In this document: in pieces, positions 10,317 to 22,394 of the stretch
How the letters are laid out: every line of letters starts with the position of its first letter
Numbering within the stretch: position 1 is the stretch's first letter
Assembly: GCA_024734495.1 (NCBI GenBank)
Contig: JALMQS010000073.1
Coordinates: 1,556,379-1,620,378, forward strand
Direction of reading: 5' to 3'
DNA: 64,000 bases
DNA from: Forficula auricularia
Taxonomy: Eukaryota; Arthropoda; Insecta; Dermaptera; Forficulidae
Position numbers and translations under genes: made by a program
Notes under the pieces: generated by a model
Database searches by the model: none
Seen by the model: only the letters and a program-made list of their open reading frames with translations
What the model was told of the DNA's origin: nothing

Positions 10317-13300
10317 ATGGAATACATTAAAGAAATTCAAATTTCACAAATAAGAGAACTTTTAAATAGACAGCAAATTAAATTATGGTTGTCTCCATAT
10401 TATAACAATGAGACTGGACCAAACAACAAAGAATTACAAGTAAGTGATATTTATATTTATTTATTTACACTGATAGGTATTCAAAAATATTCATTTTAAT
10501 ATGTCATCATTTGGATTCAGTTCCATAACTTATTAATGTAATGTTTGTTTTTCAGAGGATGAGGAACAAAATAAATGTTTATTTACAACTTATCAATTGC
10601 AACGTTTCGCTACTTTATTGCAGCTTCTTCAGGCTCTTGATAAATTAAGCTCTAAACACTTTGTCAATTTTTTAAGCTCTGCCATCATTACACATATAGA
10701 CACTCGAATACATTTCTATTTCACTCATCAATAACTAAAAACACCAATATCAACAAATATACAATTATAACTTTTACAATTTCACTGGTAAAATTTAAAA
10801 CATTTCAAAAATCGTCAACATATTATAAAACTATTTACAATATACAAATATATACAAAAATCGGTCAAAATATCTTAAAAATTTATATACAACCGACGGA
10901 AATTTTTTTTCCCTTTTTTATTAATTAATTTATAAAAATGGTGGAAAAAAATTTCCGTAGCTTGTATATAAATTTTTAAGATATTTTGACCGATTTTTGT
11001 ATATAGTTGTATATTGTAAATAGTTTTATAATATGTTGACGATTTTTGAAATGTTTTAAATTTTACCAGTGAAATTGTAAAAGTTATAATTGTATATTTG
11101 TTGATATTGGTGTTTTTGAGTTATTGATGGTGAAATAGAAATGTATTCGAGTGTCTATATGTGTAATGATGGCAGAGCTTAAAAAATTGACAAAGTGTTT
11201 AGAGCTTTATTTATCAAGAGCCTGAAGAAGCTGCAATAAAGTAGCGAAACGTTGCAATTGATAAGTCGTAAATAAACATTTATTTTGTTCCTCATCCTCT
11301 GAAAAACAAAAATTACATTCATTTTAATCTTGTAATTCATATAAAGAATATTAAATATTACATTAGTTTTGGTTAATTTTAACATCTGAATTCTTTTTCA
11401 TAGTTTTTTTTTAAATAAAATTCTAATGTGATAAAATTGTTTTTATAAATTTTCTAAATTCTAGAGAAAAAAACTTTTTATTTTCATTTTTTGAAAAAAA
11501 AATTTCATTGAAAGATGGAGAAATTCTCCCGAAATGTTTGACTTTGAATAAACCTGTTTTGGATTGTTTTTTTATAAAAGATTTGTATTTTTTTATATAT
11601 TGTATATATATAATTTATTTGTCTGGGACTATAGTTTCAAAGGCTTGCCTTCATCACCAGTCTTTTTAATTATAAATATTATTTCTCATGGGGTCAGTAC
11701 TTATCGCATTGATATTGAAAATCTGTTTACATAGCAGGCTTGCTAGCTAAACACGTGTTAACTAAAAAAGTGTTTACATAGCAGTCTTGTTAGCTAAACA
11801 ACAACATATTTTTAATATACATACGATACTGACCCAATGACAAATAAAATTTATAATTAAAAAGACTTAAATTGAAAGTTTTTGCCGAGAGTAGCAGAAT
11901 TTTTATATATTGAAGGAGACAATAAAAGAGTGTGTCTCGTTATAAATAAATAAATAAAATTTATAATTCCAGCAGAAGACACACTCTTTTATTGTCTCCT
12001 TCAATTAAAAAGACTGTTGATATTTCAAGCCTTCGAAACTATAGTCTCAAACTAATAAATTATATATATACATATTTATAGTATGAGGTAAAGAACATTG
12101 AAAAATGAAAATCTAGACCCTTGTATAAAACTCATCCAGAAGTGTATAGTATGTGGATGGGCTCAGAACGTGTCAATTTCTTTTATTTACCTTCATCTTT
12201 AGCATTGGGATTTTAATAGATAAAACAGAAAACGGGGGAATATATTTATTTATTTTTAAATATTATTATTATTTTTTTTTCAGGAATTATCCAACAAATT
12301 GACTAAAGAATTAAATATTGAAAATACAATTTGTTATGAAGTCATTTCAGATTTGCAATCGAATTCACTTAACCGAATCAAAGAAAATAAGCAATTTAAT
12401 GAAACTGGTATAGCTACATTCAAAGTCAGATTTGTTAATTCTGATAAAAAAGCTACTTCATTCCAAATAAAGATTAAACTTGATTCACAAGTAATTGATC
12501 TTTTGAATCAAGTTGCACAACATTTAAATGTTGAACCTGAAAGGTTTGTATCACATAAATGTAAATCCTATTAATAATATTTTTTTCTTCTATTTTATAT
12601 ATATATATATTTTTTTTAGCATTAAACTAATTGGAAATGGAAAAGTTTTAAATGAAATGAAAAATAATGAATTGCATACATGTGGATTGAAAAATGGCAA
12701 AATGATCATGGCTTTATTAATAGGAGACTCTACCAAAGAAAATGAAGCTGGTTTAAGACAGAAAATGATTGAAGAAACCAAAGCAGGTGCAGCATTTTTT
12801 GCTGGAAAATTACATGGAGTTCGTAATCATTCTATTGAAGTAAGTTAATTAAATTTATTCGGTGTTTTCTTAGGGATAGAACTCAAATTTTGAAAGTGGG
12901 TAATGCTCTGTCTGATAGGGTGATGTCACGGGGTGATTTATGGTAATGTTCTGGCTCCTCTTCTTTTTCTTATATATACCGGGTGAGTTTTTATCTTGAG
13001 CCAGTCTTATAACTCAAAAACAGTTCGTTAAGTATATGAAAATTTATTTATATCACGGGGGAAACTAAACTACACTATTTTTTATCGACCTAGAACAAGC
13101 TTTCAAGGGTATTTCAAGGTCAACTTCTCTTTTTAAATGGAAACCTATATTATCTATAAGTCTACTTAATCTACAGAAAAAACTGAACAACTTTTAATAT
13201 GAACTATTTTTTTATACGACATCAAATAAAAAAATATTAAATCAATTAGATCTCAAAAAAATCCAAATAATAATTAGTTTCAACAATCATTCAACTTAAT

Positions 13301-16300
13301 TATCAAATAATAATGATCAAATAATTAATTGTTAAATAAATAATATAATTTGGCGACTATGTTCTGTGACCTTCCAGAGTGCATCGCAAGTCTTCTGGAT
13401 GTATTCCAGTTACAATTTCCTTATTTTTTTAACATATTTACAACACGAAAAAATGAAGCTTGTGAGGGTATATTCATATCAGGAAAACGCTCGGTATCCA
13501 TTTAAATGGCAGCCTCATAACACTTCTTCGATATTCACAATAAATTAAGACCATTTCAAAAAAAATACTCCATTTTTATTATAGTAATACAATATAACTA
13601 TATACTGGATTGACAGGAGAAATAAACTTTTTTAAACTCAAAAATTTTAAGTAGTTCTATTAAGTAGAATATAATCCCTTAAATCTGAGTATAACAAAGT
13701 TTTAAGATCATTATAAACAGTTATATTCATTGTTGTGACTTTTCATTTTAATAATTATTTATTTAATCATTATTATTTGATAATAAAGTTAAATAATTTT
13801 TAAAAATAATTATTAAGATTTTTTGAGATCTAATTGATTCATGTATTTTGTTTATTTGATGTCGTATAAAAAATAGATCTAATAAAAGTTGTTCAGAGTA
13901 AGTAGACGTATAGATTAATATAGGTTTCCATTTAAGAAACAGAACTTGACCTCGAAATACCCTTGAAAGCTTGTTCTACGTCAACAAGCAATAGCGTAGT
14001 TTAATTTCCCCTCAATATCAATAAACTTTCATTTGAAACTTTTTTCATATAATGCACTGCTTTTGAGTTATAAGACTGTCTCAAGATAAAAAAACTCACC
14101 CAGTATATATTATTTATGTTTATTTGCATCAAGCAGAAGATTTCTCTTTAGGAATACAAAAGGTGTCGATATCTCTCGTTAGTTTATTTGAAAAACATAT
14201 TTAGAATATTTAATTTTGATCATTGGGCTATTTCTTTTCATTAATTCACCGAGAATTACTAACTTAAAAAAAACCATGTCGATATATCTATTAGTTTATT
14301 TTTTTATCATAGAAAATAGGTAAGCCATTCTTCGATACCTTTACTTCATTTTTAAACTATATATTAAATTGAGATTTGAAAAGTCAAATTTTACACTAAG
14401 ATAAATTAAAAAATAACTTAAAAAATATTTTAATATTGATATTCTATTTTAGATAGCTGATCAAAATGGAAAGCCCATATATTTACCTCAACATGAACAA
14501 AAAGCTTTAGCCGTAGCAATGACACTGCATGAAAAAGGTAGAGCAGCTCTTAAAAAAAATGATTATTCGCTAGCTCTGGTATTTTTCCTCGAAGCGGATA
14601 AGGAATTCAGGTTTGTTTATTTTATAATAATCTAATTTAAAAAATTATATATATTTTACTAATAAAATAATATAAATCAATTCTCTTGATTAGTATTTTT
14701 TGTATGAATAATTCAATTTCAAATTATTTTTGTTGAAATATCTACAGTGGCGGGTCTTGGTCATTTTTATTTTTAGATGTAAAATTAAAAACTATAGTTG
14801 AAAGTAAATCTATCTAAAATTGATGATGTTCAAAACGGAAACATTGGCCTAAATTGCCGTTTTTTTTTTGTTTTTTTTTTGTCCAAGGCGAATAACGTAA
14901 AAATCCATCCACTAATAATATTAATATATGTATATATGTTACGTGTAATATGGAAATTTCGATAGTTTATAAACTAACCAAGCCATTGGCTATTGTGATA
15001 GAAAACGCAATTTCCAAAATAGAAGCTAGTTTCCACACTAAGCAAGAGTCTTGGCTAATTTACATGAAATTATTAAGAAAACTAAAATAGCGGGTTAGTT
15101 TATAAACTATCCAATGCAGCCTGGCTAATATGAAAACCATAATTTCTACTAACACAAAATAGCCAAACCTTTGGCTCGTTTATAAACTACCCAACCAATT
15201 TTCTGGTTAATCTATATAATAAAAATGAATTTCTGTTTCTTTGTAAGCGTAGATCTCTCAAATGCCTGGACCGATTTGGCTATTTTTTTTAAATGTTCCT
15301 AATAGACCAATTCAGGTTCATACGTAAAAAAAATTGGAAAAGTTGCCCGGAAAATTGGAAAATTCAGGAAAAACTAAAAAAAAATTCACGTTAGCCAACA
15401 TAGCTTGCCAAACAATAAAAGAACTAAACAAGCAAACTAAACATGTGGTGTCGGCCCTCTTTGTCAGATTTTTGAGTGTCATTCATTCTCAATAGCTCTA
15501 ACCACATTATCGTTGAAGAAGAATTTAATACTGCAACAAAGATTTAAAAAAACTATCTATTTTTTTAAAGTACATTTAAAACCAAAAATTTAAAAAAAAT
15601 CGTCATTATAACTAAATTTTTGAAAAAATTATGGTTATTTAAAAAAAGCTATTTTTTTTCAAAAATTCCTAACTTCTTTTGGGTTCGATGAAAAAATTTG
15701 AAAAAAATTCTGAAAACCATCCTTAAAAGTGTAGAAATAACTAAAAAAGTTTCAGCCAAGATTTTGATTATATGTATAGATGAAAAATATTTAATTTAAA
15801 ATAAAATATGTTAAGTTTTGGCAATTGGATTGTCCAAAAAACCTCAATAAAATTCCATCTTTTAAAAAATAAAATATGTTATTTAAAAATCATTTTTCTT
15901 AAAAATACCCTTGGGAATCTCACCTTATCTTTTTTCTATTGTATTTAAGACACTCAGCTATTTCAAAAGAACTAAGCCTTTTGGCTTTTGTATTTGAGCT
16001 CATTCATTCATTTTCATTTTATTTATTTTAAAGTTAGTTATAAAGGATTATTGAAACTATACTAACTAAACTAACTGAAAGGAATTAATAAGCTTTTGAA
16101 ATTTCTTTAAAAATATATTTTAAAGATTAAAATCAAAATTCAATTAGCCCGTAGAATTCTTTAAAAAAAACAAAATCATTTGAAAACCCATTGTTATAGT
16201 GTTTTGAAATCTAGCAAATTTCAGCCTATTGAAATTATTAAAAACCTATTTTGAGTCTAATTAAACCTAAATTTTCTTTAATCTAATAATAAACTTTAAA

Positions 16301-19300
16301 AGTTTATTATTTTTAATTTTTTAATTGGATAATTCTCTCCAAATGACGATTTTTACAAGACAAAAGCTTTATTTTAATTTCTTCAGTGTCCTTTGTGACC
16401 TGAAGATGGGCTTATACCCTGATATACTTATATATTTCGAGATATACCTAAGCACATCTTCTGGGCTTATACACCGAAATTTATATAAAGTCGTGCTAAA
16501 CAAGCATCTGATATTTTACTTATGTGAAACCTACCTAGTATGTTAAATTTTAAAAAGTTTCTATAAAATTTTCTTTACTTTATTTAATATGTTTCCCCAA
16601 GAACCTACACCATTCTCCCGTAACAAAATCAATAAATAAGCTCTAATTAGAGTATTGTAAAAAATAATCTATTTATATTTTTTTCCAGTGTATGTCAATC
16701 AACAATTCTTGAAAAAGTGGATAATTTCGCACTTTTAAACCTGGATATTGCATGGACTTATTTATGTCTTCGTAGTATTTCTCACTTAAATGATGTTGAA
16801 AAAAGACTGAATTTCTGTGAACAGAATTTTAAAAAGAGCTATGGCGAAAATTTGGAACGACTCATAGTTTTAAAAGGGACCATCGGTAATTATTTTACTT
16901 TATGTTTACTTTATTTATAATTATCATTAATATTATGGCGTATAATAGATCACAAAGTCTTAGCACAATATTCAGCCTTAAACCCCTATTTATTTAACAT
17001 ATACATTATTTTGATTCTTTTTAAGAGAAAATTCCGATTTAATCAAAATATGGAAAAATTTAATGATCTAATTAAGCCATTCACAATTGAATCAAAAATA
17101 TTTCATAATAACTTGCCTCGTGAACATTTTCTTTCATTTAACTGCGCATGCGCGACTGAGGATATGTTCCGGATTTTTTGTTACCGCGAACTTGTTTGGA
17201 AAAACTTCAATTGTTTAATATTCAGAAATGGTTAGTAGGCTGGTTGCTGTGTCAACTGCCAACTTTTTGGGCTCATAGCGCGTGACCGGGGCGTCAAAAT
17301 TAAAATTATTAAATGTCATTTTTAAATGGATTTTAAATTACTTATTCACCTGTACCCTACTCGATGGGGTGATTAAAAATATTTTTTATTAATCCTTTTT
17401 TTAGCCCCTTTTATTTACTTTCATCAATTTTGACAATTGGATCCTTAATTAATTAAACTCTATCTACAAGACAAATTTCAAGTTTCTCACTTTATTACAA
17501 CCATTAAAAATCATTTTGACCAACTAACCCACTGTGGGACCGTTAGCCTCATAAGCGTTATTATTTCAAAGACCACAATTTGCACTCCCTTAATTATAGT
17601 ATGTATTTATTACTCGGGGTGAGGGAATGACGGTCCAAAGTATAAACTTTGAAAAAAAATTATTTTTAATAGATTTAACACTAAATCTCATAACTCATAG
17701 TCCACTGGCATATTTTTAGAATATTAATAGTGCCAACTTCTAAAAACAATAAGGAGGCGTTCTCTATATAATTTGAAATTATGTTTTAATCCTACTTTTA
17801 CACAAGGGCGAGGGAATGATTCGTTTTTTAAAGACGAATTTAAAAATATATTTTGGGACTTTTCCGTTTGTCGTGTTTAAACTAAATACACATTTATGTA
17901 CAGCCAGTACTATTATATTTGAATAAATAATAAGAAAGTAGACAGTTTTAAGAAACTTTTCGAATTAGGCCTTTGATCTAAGTGAATTTTGCGGTTAGGA
18001 CTCAGTGAGGAAATGATTTAAGGGTATTTACTTGAAGTTTGGATTTACAGCTATATAAAAACTGCCATATCTTTGTGTTAGTAAATTATAGACTCCAAAA
18101 ATTATACTAGCTACAAATCTGTAAAAATTCTGAAGGGTAGCTACTATTATAAGGATAAAGTCTACAGAGTTTCAAATTTTTTAAACCCTTACTTTGGCCC
18201 GAATAAAAAATTGATCTATCAATCCCAAAAACCCCATGTTATTTAGATGGGAAACTTACATCGCTCTGAGGCACTGGTTAAAATTGAGATAGAGACTTGA
18301 AACTTGAAGGATATTTTATTTTATTTTATTTCGAACCATATGAGCCACTGAGAGCGTAAAATTCGAAAATACCCAAAATAAGGGCCACCCTAATCTATAT
18401 AAGTTGGAAAAAATAACAGGTCTCATGAGATTCCACTAATCCAGGTTTCACTGTAGTTTATAATGTTATACATTTTATAAATTTTTTCTTTTTTCTATCT
18501 AGGTAAAGAAGCAGCATTATTTTGTAGACTGCATCTCCTTCAAGCAATAATAAACTTTCATTTGGCCAAATTTACAAAAGCTAAAGAACTTCTTGAATTA
18601 GCTGAAAGGGAACTTAAATATCTTCGTGTAGATGAAAACAAAGTTTTAATTTTGGCTGAACTTGGATATAGAATGGCAGATGCCCGCTTAGCATTACGCG
18701 TATCTCATGGGGAAATTATTCCTGCTGAAAGTTACCTTTCTCGAAAGAAAGCAGAAAAATTGTCACTAGCAAAAAAAGAAGATGAAAAAAGGAAAAATCT
18801 AATACAAATGGGATTTAATACAAAACAAATCAATAAAGCTCTGACAAAATTCAGTGGAAATTTTGAAGAAGCTCTTAATTATTTAGCTGACAATGCAAGA
18901 ACGTACTCTGCTAGTGGATCTTCCTCTAATTATAATGATCTTCTTTCCACAAGTTATTTTGATGCTATGAAAATTGCTGAGGACTTTTCGAGAAATTCAC
19001 CAAGTATGTTTTCTTACTTTTAATATTTAATTATTAATTCAGTGGAAATTTTAATTATTATTATTATATTTTAATTCTTATTTATTTTTTTCCTTCCAAT
19101 AAAGGTACTTTCAGAAATACTGAACATATGTTGAATGCTGCTAAAGACTTATTAAACAATTTACCAGGTATGTTTTTTTAATTTGAATATTTTATTTATT
19201 TATTTTTTTAATTCTCATTTATTTTTTTCTTCCAATAAAGGTACTTCCAGTTTAAATGACGCTTCATTTAATGCTATTAAGGAATTGATTAAAAAAGAAA

Positions 19301-21556
19301 TAGGTATATATATATTTTTTTATTTATTTAAATACTCGTTTTCTTGCATGTTTTTATTTATTTTTTAAAACCATTGTATCTGTAGGGCCATCTAGCCCCT
19401 TTAGGCATCTAGCCCCTTTAATGTACAATTTTCGGCCAATTTAATTACATAAAAATTAATTAATATAATACAGAATACAAAACAAGAAAAACGGAAAAAC
19501 TAATATAACAAGCAAGAAAAATTCAAAAAGGAAAACACGATACATAATAATTATATGAAACATAAATACTAAAAATACAATATATGTATATAGAAAGAGA
19601 GTATTTAACTTGGACCCTTCTGTTCTGTTTATCTGTCCTTAATAGTAAAAATTGAAATTCTAGGCCTTTAGCTCTTTCTCAAATTTTAAAGTCGGCTTTT
19701 TAAGACCCTGCGAAACAATTCTTTCATCTAATACAAACTTATCGAAATGGGGGAGGGGGGAATAGTAAATTAAAATTCTAGCATCTCTGTCCCATCTAGG
19801 CAAAATTTTGGAAAGTTATTTATGAATTTTTTTTGCATTTTGGAGAAATATGCAACAGATAAGAAATACTAGATAACGGGGAATTAAGACTGTTATTCTT
19901 ATAGGAGAAAAGATTTTGTTCCCCGACACATAAAATATGTTATCCTAAGTAAAGCATTACATTCATTTTTTAACCGACTTCAAAAAAGTAGGAGATTTTC
20001 AATTCGACTGATTGTTTTTTTTTTTTTTTGTGTCTATGTTACCTGTTATCTTCGCCAATTGTGAACCGATTTTGATTTTTTTTGCTTTGGTTTCAGTCTA
20101 GTTTTCGATTGGTAAAAATATAAATTTCATTGGTTTTGGACCTTTTTTGTTATGTTTGTTCAGGCATAACTTCTTTGTTTATGAACCGATTTCAATCATT
20201 CTTTCTGCGTCTGGATCAGTATAGCTCTAAGATTGTCAAGATACATAATTATTTATTTATTTAATGTATGTTCAGCGAGAACTTTTTGCCACGTGGACCC
20301 CATATTTTTGGTCAAGTTATGATGATATGATCAATGACGAAATAACGTAAATCTTCAATTCTTATGAACAAATAATCGAAATTATAAGAAATAAAAGCTT
20401 TATAAAAACCTTAAAACATTCATTTAAAACCCGCAAACGTTTCGAGAGAATTTCTAAATTCATGAATTCAATTTTATTATCATTTTCTGATTCATTCGCC
20501 CGACGCTTTCTCTTACGAGATGCATGCAAGGTATTATATTAAGTCACTATTAATAACATCACTAAAAAGAGAAAAATAAAAATAATTTTTATAAAAAAAC
20601 ATAAAACTGACTTCAAAAAATTAAATGCAACAAATAAAATAATAAGAACTCAAAAATTAAATAAAATGCACTAAAAGGTATAAAATAATTATCTAATTTA
20701 GTTACAACTAAACGACGAAATATTAACAAGAAATCACATTTTGAAGTCGGTGCCAAACAAACTATATAAGCGAGCGTACCAGCCAAACATATTAAGTAAG
20801 ATCCGTCGAGTTCGATTCGATAAAATGTATATTTTTGGCACCGACTTCAAAAAGTGATTTCATGTAAATATTTCGTCGTTTAGTTGTAACTAAATAAGAT
20901 AATTATTTTATACCTTTTAGTGCATTTTATTTGATTTTTGAGTTCTTATTATTTTATTTGTTTAATTTAATTTTTTTGAAGTCGGTTTTTTTATGGATTG
21001 TTTTTTAAAAAGAATTTTATTTAGCGTGTGGTTGCTGAAGACTTAGAAAAACTAATCCTGAAGAAGCCGCTAATTTCCTAGTTTTCATGAAGATTAATTT
21101 TAATATACTGAATTACGATAGGGGGGACATCTCTTCGAGATATACAGAATTATAATAGCATGTAAAATCTCTCTAATTTATCCCTCCTGACATCTATTAG
21201 TGGAAAGTTATCGGGGACTCAAAATCTTTTATCCCATAAGAATAATAGTTTTTAAGTAGCGCCTCTAGGGAAATTAAAATTCTAAGCCCTTTGTCTGATC
21301 TGGACCATTTAACTATAACAGGCAAATAATTTTTTTTCTTTCAGTGAAAACTCTGTTCATGTTCTTCTTTTATGTTAATTCTATTTGTATTATATTTTTA
21401 GATGAAATGCAAAAAGAAGAAGAGGCTTTTGAAAGAATTTCAGAAGGATTGTCTACACATGATGAAGATCATCTTAATTTACTTTTAGATGATGAAGAAA
21501 ACTTTTTAATAGAGTACAAAAGTTTATTAGAAAAACATTTTACTCCAAATAATTAA
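10317..21556 (+). CDS. NUB1: NUB1-like protein (NEDD8 ultimate buster 1), nine exons
   Basis: NUB1 is an adaptor that binds NEDD8/ubiquitin-like proteins and directs them to the proteasome. The exons join in frame with GT-AG introns: 10317-10439, 12284-12543, 12620-12839, 14453-14610, 16689-16885, 18503-19003, 19105-19167, 19241-19303 and 21402-21556, giving 579 residues. The family order is clear: N-terminal helix with IKLWLSPY; ubiquitin-like domain about 82-162; helical middle with HEKGRAALKKNDYSLAL (exon 4) and LNLDIAWTYLCLR (exon 5); two UBA-type modules about 367-398 (LGYRMADARLALR) and 417-448 (MGFNTKQINKAL); acidic tail with HDEDHLNLLLDDEENFLIEY. Human NUB1 is about 600 residues. The long isoform's third UBA has no clear counterpart; exons 7 and 8 occupy that place. 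The ATG at 10317 starts the first conserved helix. A 5' noncoding exon is possible (acceptor-like TTTTCTATTTTAG before 10267). A poly(A) signal is at 21706. Confidence 0.93.
10590..10643 (-). ncRNA. Hammerhead ribozyme motif, family D, left arm
   Basis: On the minus strand: CTGAAGA, helix II GCTGC/GTAGC (one G-U pair) with loop AATAAA, GAAA, C, then triplet GTT. Helix I is long: GC/GC plus TTATCAA with TTGATAA. GUU is a permitted NUH triplet. Confidence 0.75.
11211..11264 (+). ncRNA. Hammerhead ribozyme motif, family D, right arm
   Basis: CTGAAGA is at 11222-11228, GAAA at 11246-11249 and GTT at 11251-11253. Helix I pairs TTATCAA (11211-11217) with TTGATAA (11258-11264) beyond a small internal loop. 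It is the same as the left-arm motif and lies on the NUB1 sense strand. Confidence 0.75.
11627..12060. repeat. Family-E-related palindrome, degenerate, in NUB1 intron 1
   Basis: The ends share GACTATAGTTTC and GAAACTATAGTC, and inner arms share TACTGACCC and AATTATAAAT. Both hammerheads are damaged: the minus-strand copy (11627-11671) reads CTGGTGA, and the plus copy (12009-12050) reads CTGTTGA with a broken helix II. The right arm is interrupted by the insertion at 11868-12002. Confidence 0.7.
11868..12002. mobile_element. 135-bp mini-element with 13-bp TSD
   Basis: AATTAAAAAGACT is duplicated exactly at 11855-11867 and 12003-12015. Between the copies lies 135 bp containing GAAGGAGACAATAAAAGAG and, in inverted orientation, its complement. 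The internal motif TTTTTGCCGAGAGTAGCAGA recurs at about 51245-51270. The duplication length matches the 10-14 bp duplications of the Penelope-like insertions in this window. No hammerhead core is visible inside it. Confidence 0.7.
12979..14103. mobile_element. TA-flanked palindromic transposon in NUB1 intron 3
   Basis: The terminal repeats begin CCGGGTGAGTTTTTATCTTG on the left and CTGGGTGAGTTTTTTTATCT on the right, extend some 390 bp as inverted arms, and are flanked by TA. The middle (about 13366-13548) recurs in inverse orientation at 31500-31745. A TA duplication suggests a Tc1/mariner-type non-autonomous element. No transposase is present. The family name is not known to me. Confidence 0.75.
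14611..16688 (+). other. NUB1 intron 4
   Basis: GTTTGT donor and TTTTTTCCAG acceptor. It contains three spaced copies of a TTTATAAACTA motif with similar flanks (about 14960, 15095 and 15172) and, at about 16388-16430, a hammerhead relic (CTGAAGATGGGCTTATACCC) whose GAAA is lost. Otherwise it is AT-rich with nothing recognised. Confidence 0.6.
16886..18502 (+). other. NUB1 intron 5
   Basis: The GTAATT donor and TTTCTATCTAG acceptor are consistent with the frame of the flanking exons. I see no recognisable element or gene in the 1.6 kb between them. Short open frames here show no family features. Confidence 0.7.
19973..20995. repeat. CCGACTTC palindromic element, copy C, in NUB1 intron 8
   Basis: It begins TTTTTAACCGACTTCAAAAA and ends GAAGTCGGTTTTTT. 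It has the same outer part and inner hairpin as copies A and B, but carries about 300 extra bases (about 20220-20540) in the outer part. The inner hairpin arms are at about 20600-20755 and 20840-20990. Confidence 0.7.
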
Positions 21557-21705
21557 AAATTAAATGTTTTTTTCTATTTATCTATTTTAAATTACTTATT
21601 CATTAATGTTTCAGTGTCTTGATATTATAATTAGCATTATATCTATAAATCTATATACACATTTTTTAGTTATACTAATTATGTATTAATATCTATTCTT
21701 AAGGA

Positions 21706-21711
21706 AATAAA
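21706..21711 (+). terminator. Poly(A) signal of the NUB1-like gene
   Basis: AATAAA lies 150 bp after the stop codon, followed by AT-rich sequence. It is the first canonical hexamer after the coding region. Confidence 0.6.
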
Positions 21712-21792
21712 TACAATAATTTTATAAAAAACAATCAATACTAGCTTAATATAATATCAAACGTTTAGAGAACATTGCTTGTTCCCTTTATC

Positions 21793-21967
21793 CAGGGGTT
21801 CCCAAACTTTTCCGAGTCGCGGCGCCTTTTTTCAATTAAAATTTTACCATGGCGCCCTATTTATTAATATTTATTCGGCCAAATGTCTTTCTTCAATTAA
21901 TTATGAAGCTTCGCGGCCCACCTGTGAAGAGGACGGGGCGCTGCGGAGCACGGTTTGGGAACCTCTG
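21793..21967. mobile_element. hAT-like MITE
   Basis: The termini CAGGGGTTCCCAAAC and GTTTGGGAACCTCTG are inverted repeats typical of hAT elements. The flanking octamers CCTTTATC and CATTTATT agree at six of eight positions, as expected for a decayed 8-bp duplication. The 175-bp interior is GC-richer than its surroundings and has no transposase. Confidence 0.7.
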
Positions 21968-22394
21968 CATTTATTAATGAATTTTTTTTCATCTCAAGCC
22001 TGATATTTGATTAAACCATACCGATAGTTTTTTAAAAATCTTAAAAATAAATAGTTTCTAAAAATGGCACTAATTTCAAAACCATGGCTTGTAACATTTG
22101 AAAAACAACAACATTTTAATGACGTTTTAGGGATTTTTTTCACGCCAACATAAAATCTAAAGTTACCTGGTAAAAAATTTTACTGAGACTTATAGAAACC
22201 TTGTACAACGGCATTTACCAAGGGATCTACCATCTACCCTTTGTTAGTTTGAAAAAGCATTTACTTTGCGACATACAACCGGGCCTAAGCATGCATGCGC
22301 AGAAGTCAGTATGGTATGAGTAACTACCTTAAAGATGTTGTGCCGGAAGTTTAGATCATTTTCACCGTCAAATTTCGGCCCCTTTGAATATTCG

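Larger units (their letters stand above)
10532..11325. repeat. Hammerhead-bearing palindrome (family D) in NUB1 intron 1
   Basis: Arms of almost 400 bp are near-perfect reverse complements meeting near 10930. Outer ends read TTTTTCAGAGGATGAGGAAC and its complement. Each arm contains a complete hammerhead motif with the outer parts in inverted orientation. There is no coding sequence, and I see no clear target-site duplication. When transcribed as part of NUB1 pre-mRNA it should fold into a very long hairpin. Confidence 0.85.
10440..12283 (+). other. NUB1 intron 1, filled by two hammerhead palindromes
   Basis: The donor GTAAGT and acceptor TTTTTTTTTTCAG are clear. Most of the 1.8 kb consists of the palindromes at about 10532-11325 and 11627-12060. 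The remaining AT-rich sequence shows nothing further. Confidence 0.85.

Noticed and set aside
21344..21401. Extension of the last NUB1 exon upstream to 21344
   Set aside because: The frame there encodes a hydrophobic stretch unlike NUB1. The acceptor TATATTTTTAG at 21391-21401 gives the correct phase and the conserved acidic tail.
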